Shown: piece by piece, positions 43,166-52,314 of the stretch
Numbering within the stretch: position 1 is the stretch's first letter
Layout of the letters: every line of letters starts with the position of its first letter
Origin: Bacillus thuringiensis
GTDB taxonomy: Bacteria > Bacillota > Bacilli > Bacillales > Bacillaceae_G
Direction: 5' to 3'
Length of the DNA: 64,000 nucleotides
NCBI RefSeq assembly: GCF_022095615.2
Contig: NZ_CP155559.1
Location: forward strand, 3,903,501 to 3,967,500
Program-made: the position numbers and the translations under genes
The notes under the pieces: generated by a model
What the model saw: the letters and a program-made list of their open reading frames with translations, nothing else
The model's database searches: none
Told to the model about the DNA's origin: nothing

Positions 43166-43399
43166 ATGCAGCGTTACCTTGCTCTATTATTAGCACTCAT
43201 CCCTATTTCATTAGCTGTGTTTGGCATTAAGTTAATGAGAGATACTGTATTCGGGATTCTATTTCCCCCACTCTCTATACTCTCGTTACAATTTTTAATT
43301 GGCGCCCTTTGCTTCGGGCTCGGGTTTTATATCTTTGGCGGCTTCGTCTTACACCGAGACCGCAAACGAAATAAAGTACAAGCTCGCTTTAAAAGATAG
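43166..43399 (+). CDS. yqzF: DUF2627 membrane protein (YqzF)
   Basis: 77 residues with two hydrophobic helices (YLALLLALIPISLAVFGIKL and LQFLIGALCFGLGFYIFGGF) and a very basic C-terminus (HRDRKRNKVQARFKR), probably cytoplasmic. AAAAGGAGAG precedes the ATG. It is divergent from bkdR, the same place as B. subtilis yqzF. Function unknown. Confidence 0.85.
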   Translation: MQRYLALLLALIPISLAVFGIKLMRDTVFGILFPPLSILSLQFLIGALCFGLGFYIFGGFVLHRDRKRNKVQARFKR

Positions 43400-43421
43400 G
43401 AAAGCCCCACTATTTATAAAT

Positions 43422-43458
43422 AAAAAAATGAGACCGTTACACGCGGTCTCATTTTTTT
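43422..43458. terminator. Bidirectional terminator between yqzF and yqiK
   Basis: AAAAAAATGAGACCG (43422-43436) and CGGTCTCATTTTTTT (43444-43458) pair perfectly. It overlaps the last codons of yqiK. Confidence 0.93.
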
Positions 43459-44177
43459 ATTGGCATTAACATTCTTGCCGTTTCAGGGTAATCAGTAATA
43501 ATCGCCGAAATATTCATATCGAAATATTTACGCATAAGTGTTTCTTCATTAATTGTATAGGGCCGAACCTCTACACCACTCTCCATCGTTAGTTCGGCAA
43601 CGGCATCTTGAAGATAACGATAATTAGGGTGCACTGCTGTAGCGCCCATTTTTTTCGCATATGCCCACGGACTATGCAAACCTTCGCGATATAAAATCGC
43701 TGTTTGAATATCAGGAGCCATCATATGACATCTTTTCATACTGTAGTGATTAAATGAAGAAAATATAACGCGCTCTTCTAGATTACATTTCCGTACAAGC
43801 GTTATAACTTCTTCTTCCAAACCTCTGTATGGGATTTTATTATTTTTAAGTTCAATATTAAGTAGCAACTCTGTTTTTTCAATCCATTCTAACACCTCTT
43901 CTAAAAGAGGTATTTTACAAAATCCTACTTTATCATCAAATTTATAGCTCGCATCTAATTTACATAAATCCTCATATAAATAATTTCGAACCGCACCTTT
44001 TCCATTTGTTGTCCTGTTCACTGTTTCATCATGAATGACGACAACTTTTCCGTCTTTCGTTAATTGAACATCAAGTTCAATTCCATCTGCTCTAAAAGAT
44101 TCAGCTGCTTCAAATGAAATCATTGTATTTTCTGGGTACGTTCCCGCTGCACCACGATGTGCAAATATAAGAGTCAT
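43449..44177 (-). CDS. yqiK: Glycerophosphodiester phosphodiesterase (YqiK)
   Basis: 242 residues from ATG 44177, with GGGGGAG upstream. TIM-barrel phosphodiesterase that splits glycerophosphodiesters to glycerol 3-phosphate and an alcohol. Catalytic motifs: LIFAHRGAAGTYPENT with the first His, GIELDVQLTKDGKVVVIHDETVNRTTNG with metal-binding Glu and Asp and the second His, and LLNIELKN. No signal peptide is present, so it should act on cytoplasmic or inner-face substrates. It ends in a bidirectional terminator. Confidence 0.92.
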   Translation of the reverse strand: MTLIFAHRGAAGTYPENTMISFEAAESFRADGIELDVQLTKDGKVVVIHDETVNRTTNGKGAVRNYLYEDLCKLDASYKFDDKVGFCKIPLLEEVLEWIEKTELLLNIELKNNKIPYRGLEEEVITLVRKCNLEERVIFSSFNHYSMKRCHMMAPDIQTAILYREGLHSPWAYAKKMGATAVHPNYRYLQDAVAELTMESGVEVRPYTINEETLMRKYFDMNISAIITDYPETARMLMPIKK

Positions 44178-44227
44178 CCTCACTCCCCCAATCTTATGCT
44201 ATACTATACGAAAAAGGAGGTACCTCT

Positions 44228-44374
44228 ATGAGACCATTACAAATTTCTCCAGACACTGCAGTCCGCCTATCAAAAGCATTAGGTGTTCCGCTCGAACAAC
44301 TTATGCATATGCCGCAGCACATTTTAATTCAAAAGTTAGTTGAATTAGAAAAACAAAATAAAGACGAAGAATAA
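44228..44374 (+). CDS. yycC: YycC-family small protein
   Basis: 48 residues, starting at ATG 44228 behind AAAAAGGAGGTACCTCT. The sequence (MRPLQISPDTAVRLSKALG, then VPLEQLMHMPQHILIQKLVE) matches the small YycC family known from Bacillus, to the extent I can recall it. It looks like a short helical, soluble protein. It has its own terminator. Function unknown. It is divergent from yqiK. Confidence 0.75.
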   Translation: MRPLQISPDTAVRLSKALGVPLEQLMHMPQHILIQKLVELEKQNKDEE

Positions 44375-44377
44375 TAC

Positions 44378-44402
44378 AGTCCTGTTTTGCAGGGCTTTTT
44401 AT
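44378..44402 (+). terminator. Terminator of yycC
   Basis: AGTCCTG (44378-44384) pairs with CAGGGCT (44390-44396), with one G-T pair, around TTTTG, then a T-run. Confidence 0.8.
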
Positions 44403-44504
44403 TATTTTCTATTATATCATGGATGACTCCCCTGCTAAAATCCCTTAACGGATATACTATGATTCCATTTAATCTTTTTTTCAAATATTTATAGTCAATT
44501 AAAT

Positions 44505-44537
44505 GAAGCCCCCTCTTTTAATAAAAGAGGGGGCTTC
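44505..44537. terminator. Terminator of the GT-C glycosyltransferase gene
   Basis: GAAGCCCCCTCTTTTA (44505-44520) pairs with TAAAAGAGGGGGCTTC (44522-44537), a 16-bp palindrome. The working loop would be the inner T/A bases. Confidence 0.82.
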
Positions 44538-44562
44538 TTACTACTCGTTTCAATTACTCAAA

Positions 44563-46089
44563 TTATGCATTTTTCTTTTCTTTGTTAAAAATCATAAACA
44601 ATTTATATAATCCTAAAGAAGCTGGAATATTCATAAATGCAAATGCTTCATAAGTATAATGAGGAGCTGTTTCCCATAGTAATAAGAAAGTAAACACGCC
44701 TAACGTACTAATCATTGCAATCCGTATAACTTCTGATTCATTTTCATCTTTCTTCTTATAAAGTATAATAGCCGCTAAAACAGCTACATAAACAAATAAT
44801 TTAATAACATACGAATATACAGTAACGATTTTATAATTCGTTGTACTATAGTTCGATACGTAATTAGTTATCGTGTCGTTCTTCTGCTCAAACCATTCTC
44901 CAATACGGTACATGGAGAACTGGCTCGATACCCATTCTCTAGTTATTTTTTCATTTAAATGCCGTACATAACCCATTACGCCAAGTTCATTAAAGCGCTG
45001 TACTATAACTTTTTTATTATGTTCATCCAAATCCTTTGTATTTTTTATGTTTTCATCATTAATATAATCTGTATCCGCCTGATTCCAAACACCATACGTA
45101 TCTTTATTCAAACCCATTTGTACCCAATGGGTATATGGAATTTTTTCAATTTCATTATCGGTGCTGAGATTTAACTTTGTCGTTATACCTTTAAAACTTA
45201 CAATAAGTATTAAACAAAATAAAACACTACTTAATACCTTTACGGAATACTTCTTACGAAACTTAAAAATATTTTCAATTAAAATTGCTAACGCTACCGC
45301 CAATGCCGTCGGTCTTATAATATAAGTACAAGCTGCGAAAACTCCTAATAAAATCCATAAAATAATCTTCATTCTTTTTGTTTCCGCTGTTTTCAAACAT
45401 AAATATGTATACATCGTTGCTGAAATAAAAAATATTACTAACGTATGCGTATAGAAAACTGGCGCCTGCCAATATATAAAAATGTTTAGTACAGATAACA
45501 CAATCGATATGTGAGCAACTTTAAAGTTTGTAATTTTCTTTACAATCAATACATTTAAAATGATACTACCTGTTATGCATACTATTGGTAATATTTTTAT
45601 TGCTAGATCTACACTTCCTACCAATTTAGCAAAATATCCCCCTAATAATACAATATGTGTATTATATGGATAAAATAGAAGCTGTCCCATTTCTAAAAAA
45701 TGATTATCTCCCTTAAACACAGAGACCATTCCTTCTTTAAGGATAGCATAATCTCCTACAACAGGGTTAAATGCTATGGAAGTAATAATTATTTCCATCG
45801 TTAAAATAATTACGATACCTAAAGCAATTATAATATTTGTGTACGTTTTTTTCATTTTATTAATAACCCATTTATAATACATAAAGAAGAGCGCAAATAA
45901 AAGCAACGTCGCCCCTATAACAGCACCGACCTTTTTGGGAGTATACTCCTCAGTCGGATAAGGAAATTCACCACTCATCAAAATTGTTTTCGGGATAAAA
46001 AATTTACTTACTATCATTGAAAATATAGATAAAAACACCGTCATAACAATGATTGGGTAAGCTCGATTCACTATTTTTTTAAAAGTCAT
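44563..46089 (-). CDS. Multi-pass GT-C-type glycosyltransferase (family 39-like)
   Basis: 508 residues with about a dozen membrane helices (AYPIIVMTVFLSIFSMIVS, VGAVIGATLLLFALFFMYY, IIIALGIVIILTMEIIITS and others). After the third helix comes NPVVGDYAIL, an extracellular acidic motif like that of lipid-linked sugar transferases of the PMT/ArnT fold. A large polar loop (KIPYTHWVQMGLNKDTYGVW) lies in the middle and a last helix pair with APHYTYEAFAFMNIPASLG near the end. It probably glycosylates a surface polymer or protein using a polyprenyl-phosphate sugar. Local DNA is more AT-rich than the neighbouring core genes, and it separates yycC from spo0A, so it looks like an accessory insertion. 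Confidence 0.72.
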   Translation of the reverse strand: MTFKKIVNRAYPIIVMTVFLSIFSMIVSKFFIPKTILMSGEFPYPTEEYTPKKVGAVIGATLLLFALFFMYYKWVINKMKKTYTNIIIALGIVIILTMEIIITSIAFNPVVGDYAILKEGMVSVFKGDNHFLEMGQLLFYPYNTHIVLLGGYFAKLVGSVDLAIKILPIVCITGSIILNVLIVKKITNFKVAHISIVLSVLNIFIYWQAPVFYTHTLVIFFISATMYTYLCLKTAETKRMKIILWILLGVFAACTYIIRPTALAVALAILIENIFKFRKKYSVKVLSSVLFCLILIVSFKGITTKLNLSTDNEIEKIPYTHWVQMGLNKDTYGVWNQADTDYINDENIKNTKDLDEHNKKVIVQRFNELGVMGYVRHLNEKITREWVSSQFSMYRIGEWFEQKNDTITNYVSNYSTTNYKIVTVYSYVIKLFVYVAVLAAIILYKKKDENESEVIRIAMISTLGVFTFLLLWETAPHYTYEAFAFMNIPASLGLYKLFMIFNKEKKNA

Positions 46090-46317
46090 TCATCCATTCT
46101 CCTATATCTCTAACTTTTCCCAATCAATGATACGTTATAGAGATTATGATGTCAAACCCACGTATTCTCTGTATATGCCCTTCTTTCCACTTCATTTTTC
46201 TACATAAATTTACATATATCCCCTCAAAAACCCTTAAATCGAAGGAAATAAAAAAACTCCCTAAAAGGAAGCTTCTTCATAATCTATAGTTTATCTCACT
46301 ATTTACAGGCAGTAAGA

Positions 46318-46389
46318 ATCCCAGCACACCATTTGAAGAAGGCGTTAGATGCGGGATGGGAGCTCCTACTAATCAAAGGTTCATTTTAT
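46318..46389 (-). repeat. Cereus-group interspersed repeat, shortened copy C
   Basis: On the minus strand it reads ATAAAATGAACCTTTGATTA from 46389 and ends CTTACTGCC at 46318, as the 19570 copy does (CTTACTGCCC at 19700-19709), but with the middle shortened. The TAA stop codon of the gene at 46386 is the TAA of ATAAAATGAA, the same junction seen at mgtA. Confidence 0.6.
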
Positions 46390-46949
46390 TGCACATGTGG
46401 CGCATCTCCTGAATCGTATAGTTCTTTCGCTTTTTCCTCCCCGAATGTAGTTAAAATATAATGTTGCTCTTCTACCGCATCCATCGCTCTAGTGGCTTTA
46501 CAAGTGCTACCTTCTTGGGCATCCGAGAAATAATTGTGATCTTCTACAATTTGACTAAAATCTTTTTTCGCCCATCTATCAGCAATCTCTAAAAGCTCAT
46601 TTTTTTTCGCAAAGCCACTCTTATTTATGATTCCCTTTAATTTTCCAGCATTTTTTTGAATCATTGGAATGGATTCTGATTTTCGTTCTGCCACTACTTT
46701 TTGATGAGTCATGTGATGCATCACTGTAATGACTTCGCTTTCGGTAGAATTTTCAGTAACATACACATCAACAAAGACTCCATCTACCTCTCTACCTACT
46801 ATCGTTGGATCTTCTTTTTTATCTATTTGAGCATTCACTTCTTTATCTACTGGATTATCGGCAAGTTCTAACATTCCAAATGTAACTGCAACAGCAAGAA
46901 CTCCGATAGCTGCTACTATTCCTAGCCAAGTTAATATTTTATTTTTCAT
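46386..46949 (-). CDS. Exported or membrane-anchored DUF6241-like protein
   Basis: 187 residues. An N-terminal hydrophobic segment (ILTWLGIVAAIGVLAVAVTF) anchors or exports a charged soluble domain. That domain contains the segments ESEVITVMHHMTHQKVVAER and ADRWAKKDFSQIVEDHNYF, which I associate with DUF6241, though this was not verified by search. One conserved-looking Cys is in GSTCKATRAM. AAGGGGAATG precedes the ATG. Function unknown. Its stop codon falls on a repeat element. Possibly part of an accessory segment with the glycosyltransferase gene. Confidence 0.6.
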   Translation of the reverse strand: MKNKILTWLGIVAAIGVLAVAVTFGMLELADNPVDKEVNAQIDKKEDPTIVGREVDGVFVDVYVTENSTESEVITVMHHMTHQKVVAERKSESIPMIQKNAGKLKGIINKSGFAKKNELLEIADRWAKKDFSQIVEDHNYFSDAQEGSTCKATRAMDAVEEQHYILTTFGEEKAKELYDSGDAPHVQ

Positions 46950-47068
46950 TCCCCTTCTCCCTATCTATACCTATTTAATTATCTTATAAAAAAACTCACT
47001 TATATGTAATATTACTAAAAACAGGATTTATCTTCCATGATATCAAATGACCTCTTGTTCTCAATAAA

Positions 47069-47104
47069 ATAAAAAGACCAACGAATCCTAAAATTCATTG
47101 GTCA
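47069..47104 (-). terminator. Terminator of spo0A
   Basis: On the minus strand GACCAATGAAT (47103-47093) pairs with ATTCGTTGGTC (47086-47076), one G-T pair, then TTTTTATTTT. Confidence 0.8.
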
Positions 47105-47202
47105 TTAAATAAAAAATTTATTGGTTTTACATTTAATATCGAGTATAAATTTAAAGAATGATTAAGCTTTACTAAAACTTAAATTCCTTATTACTTTTAC
47201 TC

Positions 47203-47997
47203 TCAGCTAGCCTTATGTTCAAGTCTCAGCTTATCCGCAACCATTGCGATAAATTCGGAATTCGTAGGTTTTGCTTTTGACATGGATACTGTATAACCGA
47301 ATAAGGACGAAATAGAATCAATATTCCCACGACTCCATGCTACTTCAATTGCGTGACGGATTGCACGCTCGACGCGGCTTGCTGTTGTATTATATTTCTT
47401 CGCGATATCTGGATACAATACTTTCGTAATCGATCCAAGTAATTCGATATCATTGTACACCATAGAGATTGCTTCTCTTAAATACATATACCCTTTAATA
47501 TGAGCAGGCACACCAATTTCATGAATGATACTCGTAATGCTTGCATCTAAGTTTTTCGGCTTTCCATCTATTGTCGTTGCTGAACGGAAAGATGGAAGTG
47601 GACGTTTAATGGTAGCATTCGCCTTACCGCTCACTTGACGAATATGACTCGTTAAATTCTCCATATCAAATGGTTTTAATATGAAATATGAAGCACCTAA
47701 GTCAACTGCTTTTTTCGTCACATCTTCTTGTCCAAATGCTGTCAACATAATTACGCTAGGCTGTCTTAGTCTTTCAATATGTCGCATTTTCTCTAGTACC
47801 GCTAAACCATCTAAATGTGGCATAATAATGTCTAAAACAAGTACATCCGGCTGCGTATCAGTTAATAAATTTAAACACTCTTGACCATTATAAGCAGTAC
47901 CAATTACTTCCATATCATCTTGAGCAGCTACATAACTCTCTAACATTGATACTAATTCTTTATTATCATCCACAAGACATACTTTAATTTTCTCCAC
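47203..47997 (-). CDS. spo0A: Sporulation master regulator Spo0A
   Basis: 264 residues from GTG 47997 with GGGAGGAAAAGCT upstream; the open frame to 48033 has no ribosome site. An N-terminal receiver domain: [19 protein letters not shown], then [13 protein letters not shown] with the phosphorylated Asp at about residue 55 and LTAFGQE and ILKPFDME. A hinge follows, and the C-terminal DNA-binding domain includes [20 protein letters not shown] and [19 protein letters not shown]. It receives phosphate from the phosphorelay and activates or represses early sporulation genes by binding 0A boxes (TGTCGAA). A sigma-H-type promoter with a 0A box lies upstream, which suggests positive feedback. Confidence 0.97.
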   Translation of the reverse strand: MEKIKVCLVDDNKELVSMLESYVAAQDDMEVIGTAYNGQECLNLLTDTQPDVLVLDIIMPHLDGLAVLEKMRHIERLRQPSVIMLTAFGQEDVTKKAVDLGASYFILKPFDMENLTSHIRQVSGKANATIKRPLPSFRSATTIDGKPKNLDASITSIIHEIGVPAHIKGYMYLREAISMVYNDIELLGSITKVLYPDIAKKYNTTASRVERAIRHAIEVAWSRGNIDSISSLFGYTVSMSKAKPTNSEFIAMVADKLRLEHKAS

Positions 47998-48057
47998 AGC
48001 TTTTCCTCCCTTACCGAATCGATTCTCCGACATGTGTATCCTTCTAGGCTACATGAA

Positions 48058-48087
48058 TTGTTCGACAATTGTGTGAAAATTCCCTTT
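48058..48087 (-). promoter_or_regulatory. Candidate sigma-H promoter and 0A box of spo0A
   Basis: On the minus strand AAAGGGAAT (48087-48079), 12 nt and GTCGAACAA (48066-48058) each differ by one base from the sigma-H consensus (RNAGGAWWW and RNNGAATWW). TTGTCGAA (48068-48061), a consensus 0A box, overlaps the -10. A weaker TGTCGGA lies at 48025-48031. This mirrors the known Ps promoter of B. subtilis spo0A. Confidence 0.6.
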
Positions 48088-48264
48088 TAAAGTTTGTTAC
48101 TTTCCGATAAAATCACAAAAAAATATGTTTATCGTTCATTTATTCCCTTTCGCAACACATTCCATCATAGAAATACAACGAAACGTTCAACCCTTTTCTT
48201 TTATTTTACAACAAAAAACACCTCTTGCGGAGCTTTTACAAAATTTCAACGAATTTTTCAAAAG

Positions 48265-48297
48265 AAAAGCGAGCTAATTAATAATTAGCTCGCTTTT
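48265..48297 (-). terminator. Terminator of spoIVB
   Basis: AAAAGCGAGCTAATT (48265-48279) pairs with AATTAGCTCGCTTTT (48283-48297). The stop codon of spoIVB lies in the stem. Confidence 0.85.
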
Positions 48298-49583
48298 CTT
48301 TCTTGTTCATAAATATTAATTCCAGCCTCATGTAACATCCATTCAATATGAACACCATATCCTGATGTTGGATCATTTACAAATACATGTGTAACAGCAC
48401 CAATTACTTTCCCGTTTTGTACAATTGGACTTCCGCTCATGCCTTGTACGATCCCACCCGTTTTCGCTAATAAACGTTTGTCTGTTACTTTTATTACCAT
48501 GCCTTTTGTAGCTGGAAACTTTTGCGGTACTGTACTAACAACTTCAATATCAAATGCTTCTACTTTATCTTTATCAATAACTGTTAATATTTTTGCCGGT
48601 CCCTCTTTTACTTGATGAGATAGTGCAATCGGCATTGCTTTATCCATTACGCCATTTGGTATATTTGTATTTAATTTCCCAAATATACCAAATGGGCTGT
48701 TTATGGTAATATTACCAATCACTTCACGATCTGGTGAGAACCTCGCTAATTTCTCTCCTGGATTCCCATGACTACCTCTTTCAATTGATGTAACTGTTGA
48801 ACGCATAATTTGTCCATCTTCGACTTGAATCGGCTTTTTCGTATCGTTATCAGAAATGACATGACCAAGTGCCCCATATTTCATGGAATCAGGATGAACA
48901 AATGTCATTGTCCCAATTCCAGCTGCCGAATCACGAATATATAAACCAATGCGATAAGACGATTCCCCACTGTCTTTTTGTGGTGTTAACTTCGTGCGGA
49001 TATGTTTCCCATCTCTTAACAAAACCAGATTAAGCGGTTCGCCTGTTTCACCACTATTATGAATAAATGGTGCTACATCACTCATTCTTTCAATCGTTTT
49101 ACCATTAATTTCAGTAATCATATCTCCAATTTGCACACCAGCTGTTTCACCAGGAGATACTTTCCCTTTTTCAGTTTGAATTAAATGATGGCCTACAACA
49201 AGTACCCCTTTTGTGTTTAACTTCACACCAATTGATTGTCCGCCTGGAATAACTTTGAAATCTTTCAATACTTTCACATTTACTTTTTTCACTGGAAAAC
49301 CAGCAAGCTGAAACACCATATCTGCTTCACCATTTTGATGAGAATTTACCATAAGTCCTTGTTTTTGTTCATTTGAACTTACTGTAAACACATGACTATC
49401 TGTAGATGAAGCTTTAAAAACTGGTAATGACGCTATTTCTGATTGTTGCCCTTCAAAAACAACAAGTTGCTTCGGAGATGAAATAAACGTCCGAAGCGGT
49501 TTAAAACACCCAATAAAAACTAAAGAAACAAGGAGACAAAGACCTATTATTTTGCGAAATCTTTCTAATCTCAATTTGTTCAC
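48285..49583 (-). CDS. spoIVB: Sporulation signalling serine protease SpoIVB
   Basis: 432 residues from GTG 49583; a TTG three codons later (49574) is better spaced from GAGGAG and could be the true start. An N-terminal membrane helix ([15 protein letters not shown]), a region including [16 protein letters not shown], a PDZ domain ([19 protein letters not shown]) and the S55 protease domain. Catalytic residues: His in ALGHVISDN and Ser in [17 protein letters not shown]. It is made in the forespore, crosses to the intermembrane space and cleaves SpoIVFA, which activates pro-sigma-K processing. The neighbours recN and spo0A are as in B. subtilis. Confidence 0.96.
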   Translation of the reverse strand: MNKLRLERFRKIIGLCLLVSLVFIGCFKPLRTFISSPKQLVVFEGQQSEIASLPVFKASSTDSHVFTVSSNEQKQGLMVNSHQNGEADMVFQLAGFPVKKVNVKVLKDFKVIPGGQSIGVKLNTKGVLVVGHHLIQTEKGKVSPGETAGVQIGDMITEINGKTIERMSDVAPFIHNSGETGEPLNLVLLRDGKHIRTKLTPQKDSGESSYRIGLYIRDSAAGIGTMTFVHPDSMKYGALGHVISDNDTKKPIQVEDGQIMRSTVTSIERGSHGNPGEKLARFSPDREVIGNITINSPFGIFGKLNTNIPNGVMDKAMPIALSHQVKEGPAKILTVIDKDKVEAFDIEVVSTVPQKFPATKGMVIKVTDKRLLAKTGGIVQGMSGSPIVQNGKVIGAVTHVFVNDPTSGYGVHIEWMLHEAGINIYEQERKAS

Positions 49584-49686
49584 TCTCCTCGCTCCTACCC
49601 CACATTCAGCCTCTTGGCTTCACTTTTTAATCTCTCCTTGCAGTGCTTTATTTATAACCGGAAGAATTAAGAAATCATCATTTGAG

Positions 49687-49713
49687 AAAAAAAGCTATCC
49701 ATTACTGGATAGC
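49687..49713 (-). terminator. Terminator of recN
   Basis: On the minus strand GCTATCCA (49713-49706) pairs with TGGATAGC (49701-49694) around GTAA, followed by seven T residues. The recN stop codon is the TAA of the loop. Confidence 0.88.
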
Positions 49714-51441
49714 CTCTGCTGTCTGTTTAAAATGATGCGCTTGCGTAAGTAATTCTTTCGCATGTTCTGTCGTTAAATCTGTAATTTCCACACCAGAAAT
49801 CATTCGAGCTATTTCCGTTACTTTATCCTCCATAGTTAAAACGGTAACTGATGTAATCGTCCGATCATTCGCTACTTGTTTTCGAATAAATAAATGTGAA
49901 TCCGCCATTGAAGCTACTTGAGGTAAGTGCGTAATACAAAGTACTTGCGAGTTTACTGATACTCGATAAATTTTTTCCGCAATAGCCTGTGCAACTCGAC
50001 CACTTACACCCGTATCCACTTCATCAAAAATAACAGATGCAACACCTTGATGCTTAGAAAAAATGCTTTTTAAAGCTAAAATAATACGAGATAACTCTCC
50101 GCCAGAAGCGACCTTTGAAAGTGGTTTTAGTGGCTCACCTGGATTTGTTGAAATATAAAATTCCACATGATCGTAGCCATCCGCCGTAAGTCTTACCGGG
50201 GCTCCCTCCACAAGAGGCTCTTCAGCATTTCCTTCTCGCTTCATGATTCTCACTTCAAATTTTGTTTTCTCCATATATAGTTCTTTTAATTCCTGATGAA
50301 TGGCATTTGTAAGATGCTCCGCAAGGTCATGACGCATATTACTTAACAAAGTTGCTTCTTTCAGAATAACACTTTCTAACTCCTTCAACTGCTTCTTCGT
50401 CGTTTCAATATGAACGTCTTTATTTTCAATTGTAAAAATTTCTTGTTCAATTTTATCAGCATACGCTAAAATCTCTTCTACAGTATTTCCATATTTTCTC
50501 TTTAGCATACGAATTTCATTTAAACGCGTTTCAATTTCATCTAAACGATTCGGATCATATTCCATCATATCGAGCTTTTCTCTAAGTTGATATGCAACTT
50601 CTTCTAATAAGTAGTAGCTATTTGCAATTGAATCATGATTTTCTTGATACACTTCATCTAAATGTGTAATACTCTCCATTTGTCCCATTGCGCTTCGTAC
50701 ATTATCTAACCCTTGTCCGTCAGCACTTAACGAGCGATATGCATCGCCTAATGCTTTGTAAATTTTTTCGAAATTAGAAATTTGTAATCGTTCTTCAGTT
50801 AATTCAATTTCTTCATCCATCTTTAAATCCGCTTTACTGATTTCTTCATGCTGGAATTGAATTAAATCTAAGCGATGCGCCATTTGTTGTTCATTTTCAC
50901 TTAACGATTTTAACTGTTTCTTTAACTTCTCATAGTCAGCGTATACATTTTGATATATACCCAATTGTTTAACAATGCGATCTCCATCAAAATGATCAAG
51001 CATAAACATATGACGCTCTTCATTCATTAAATCTTGTGTTTCGTGCTGCCCATGAATATCAACAAGTGTTTTTCCAATTTCCTTTAATATACTAAGGGTA
51101 ACCAGTTTCCCATTTACACGACATACACTTTTTCCGTTTGCAGCGATATCACGCTTCAAAATAATCATGCCATCTTCTATTTCTATATCCAACTCTTCTG
51201 CCTTTTCAATACACGGATGCTTATCATCTTCTACATAAAATAGCCCCTCTATCTCAGCCTTTTCTGTTCCGTATCGAACAAATTCCGCTGAACCACGGCC
51301 ACCTACAAGTAAACTAATCGCATCGATAATAATCGACTTTCCGGCCCCTGTTTCACCACTTAAAACCGTTAACCCTTTTTGAAAAGAAATATTTAATGCC
51401 TCAATAATAGCAAAGTTTCTAATCGATAATTCCGATAACAA
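49702..51441 (-). CDS. recN: DNA repair protein RecN
   Basis: 579 residues from TTG 51441 (MLSELSIRNFAIIEA) behind GAGGTG; an in-frame extension to 51504 has no support. An SMC-like ATPase: Walker A LSGETGAGKSIIIDAI at about residues 28-43, Q-loop IHGQHETQDLM, long coiled-coil arms (residues 170-370), signature VASGGELSRIILALK, Walker B SVIFDEVDTGVSG and the H-loop CITHLPQVAS. It acts early at double-strand breaks, tethering DNA ends and recruiting RecA. A sigma-A promoter with a LexA-like box in its spacer lies 110 nt upstream. Confidence 0.96.
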   Translation of the reverse strand: MLSELSIRNFAIIEALNISFQKGLTVLSGETGAGKSIIIDAISLLVGGRGSAEFVRYGTEKAEIEGLFYVEDDKHPCIEKAEELDIEIEDGMIILKRDIAANGKSVCRVNGKLVTLSILKEIGKTLVDIHGQHETQDLMNEERHMFMLDHFDGDRIVKQLGIYQNVYADYEKLKKQLKSLSENEQQMAHRLDLIQFQHEEISKADLKMDEEIELTEERLQISNFEKIYKALGDAYRSLSADGQGLDNVRSAMGQMESITHLDEVYQENHDSIANSYYLLEEVAYQLREKLDMMEYDPNRLDEIETRLNEIRMLKRKYGNTVEEILAYADKIEQEIFTIENKDVHIETTKKQLKELESVILKEATLLSNMRHDLAEHLTNAIHQELKELYMEKTKFEVRIMKREGNAEEPLVEGAPVRLTADGYDHVEFYISTNPGEPLKPLSKVASGGELSRIILALKSIFSKHQGVASVIFDEVDTGVSGRVAQAIAEKIYRVSVNSQVLCITHLPQVASMADSHLFIRKQVANDRTITSVTVLTMEDKVTEIARMISGVEITDLTTEHAKELLTQAHHFKQTAEAIQ

Positions 51442-51553
51442 TGCCCCATTCACCTCGTTATAAACTAATCCCCTATTAAGGGCTTTTTTCAGTTCTTTAT
51501 TCAAATAGTCATACTATATGTTTGTATGTATAAATTACTTTTCTAACCGCTCC

Positions 51554-51583
51554 ATTGTACCAAACATTTGTTTTACGGGTCAA
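51554..51583 (-). promoter_or_regulatory. recN promoter with LexA-like SOS box
   Basis: On the minus strand TTGACC (51583-51578), 18 nt, TACAAT (51559-51554). The spacer holds AAAACAAATGTTTG (51574-51561), 12 of 14 matches to the LexA consensus CGAACRNRYGTTYG, with the same ACAAATGT core as the dinB site. Confidence 0.65.
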
Positions 51584-51652
51584 TCCACCTATTTTCTAAT
51601 TTTATTCAAAGAAAATATTATATTACAATTAAAAATTCACGTTTTTAACCAA

Positions 51653-51701
51653 TAAAAATATCCTGTTCACCTTCCACTTTACAGAGGAAAGCAAACAAGA
51701 T
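51653..51701 (-). terminator. Terminator of argR
   Basis: On the minus strand ATCTTGTTTGCTTTC (51701-51687) pairs with GAAGGTGAACAGGAT (51674-51660) including several G-T pairs, then TATTTTTATTGG. Confidence 0.75.
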
Positions 51702-51708
51702 TTTTTTA

Positions 51709-52158
51709 TTACAGCATATTTAAGAAACGATCAGAGACAACACCTGTATCTTCAGGTGTACGGCAAATAATTAAGCAAGTATCATCACCACAGATGGTTC
51801 CGATGATCTCATCCCACTCTAAATGATCAATAAGTGCTCCAAGTGAATGAGCGTTACCAGGCAATGTTTTTAGCACAAGCATATGTCCTGCCGTGTCTAA
51901 TTTTACAAATGAATCCACTAGATTGCGTTTTAATTTTTGTAACGGGTTAAATCGTTGATCTGCTGGCAAGCTATATTTATAGCGCCCATCATGTAATGGC
52001 ACTTTCACTAAGTGCAGTTCTTTAATATCGCGCGATACTGTTGCTTGCGTTACATTAAATCCCTCATTACGTAAAATATCAACTAATTCATCTTGTGTTT
52101 CAATTTCTTTGTTCGCAATAATTTCCCTGATTTTAATATGGCGCTGACCTTTATTCAT
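51709..52158 (-). CDS. argR: Arginine repressor/activator ArgR (AhrC)
   Basis: 149 residues from ATG 52158 ([14 protein letters not shown]), with AGGTG 7 nt upstream. The N-terminal winged helix includes [17 protein letters not shown]; the C-terminal hexamerisation domain has [15 protein letters not shown] and [15 protein letters not shown], with GDDT binding arginine. In B. subtilis AhrC represses arginine synthesis and activates catabolism. Candidate targets in this window are the argC promoter at 9302-9330 and the artP upstream region. B. cereus-group genomes may carry further ArgR paralogues. Confidence 0.95.
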   Translation of the reverse strand: MNKGQRHIKIREIIANKEIETQDELVDILRNEGFNVTQATVSRDIKELHLVKVPLHDGRYKYSLPADQRFNPLQKLKRNLVDSFVKLDTAGHMLVLKTLPGNAHSLGALIDHLEWDEIIGTICGDDTCLIICRTPEDTGVVSDRFLNML

Positions 52159-52278
52159 ACATTTGCACCTCACACTATCTCTTACCATAGTTTAAACATT
52201 GGTATACTTCACTTATTTATGTTAACTTATAATTCGTTACTTGTACACAATTGTTTTTACAATCATTATACAATTACA

Positions 52279-52314
52279 ACAAAAAGAGGAACAACATATG
52301 TTATTCCCCTTTTC
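52279..52314 (-). terminator. Terminator of yqxC
   Basis: AAAGAGGAACAACAT and ATGTTATTCCCCTTT pair (with G-T pairs) around the centre at 52298; the minus strand then shows TTTTTGTTG. It overlaps the stop codon of yqxC. Confidence 0.7.
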
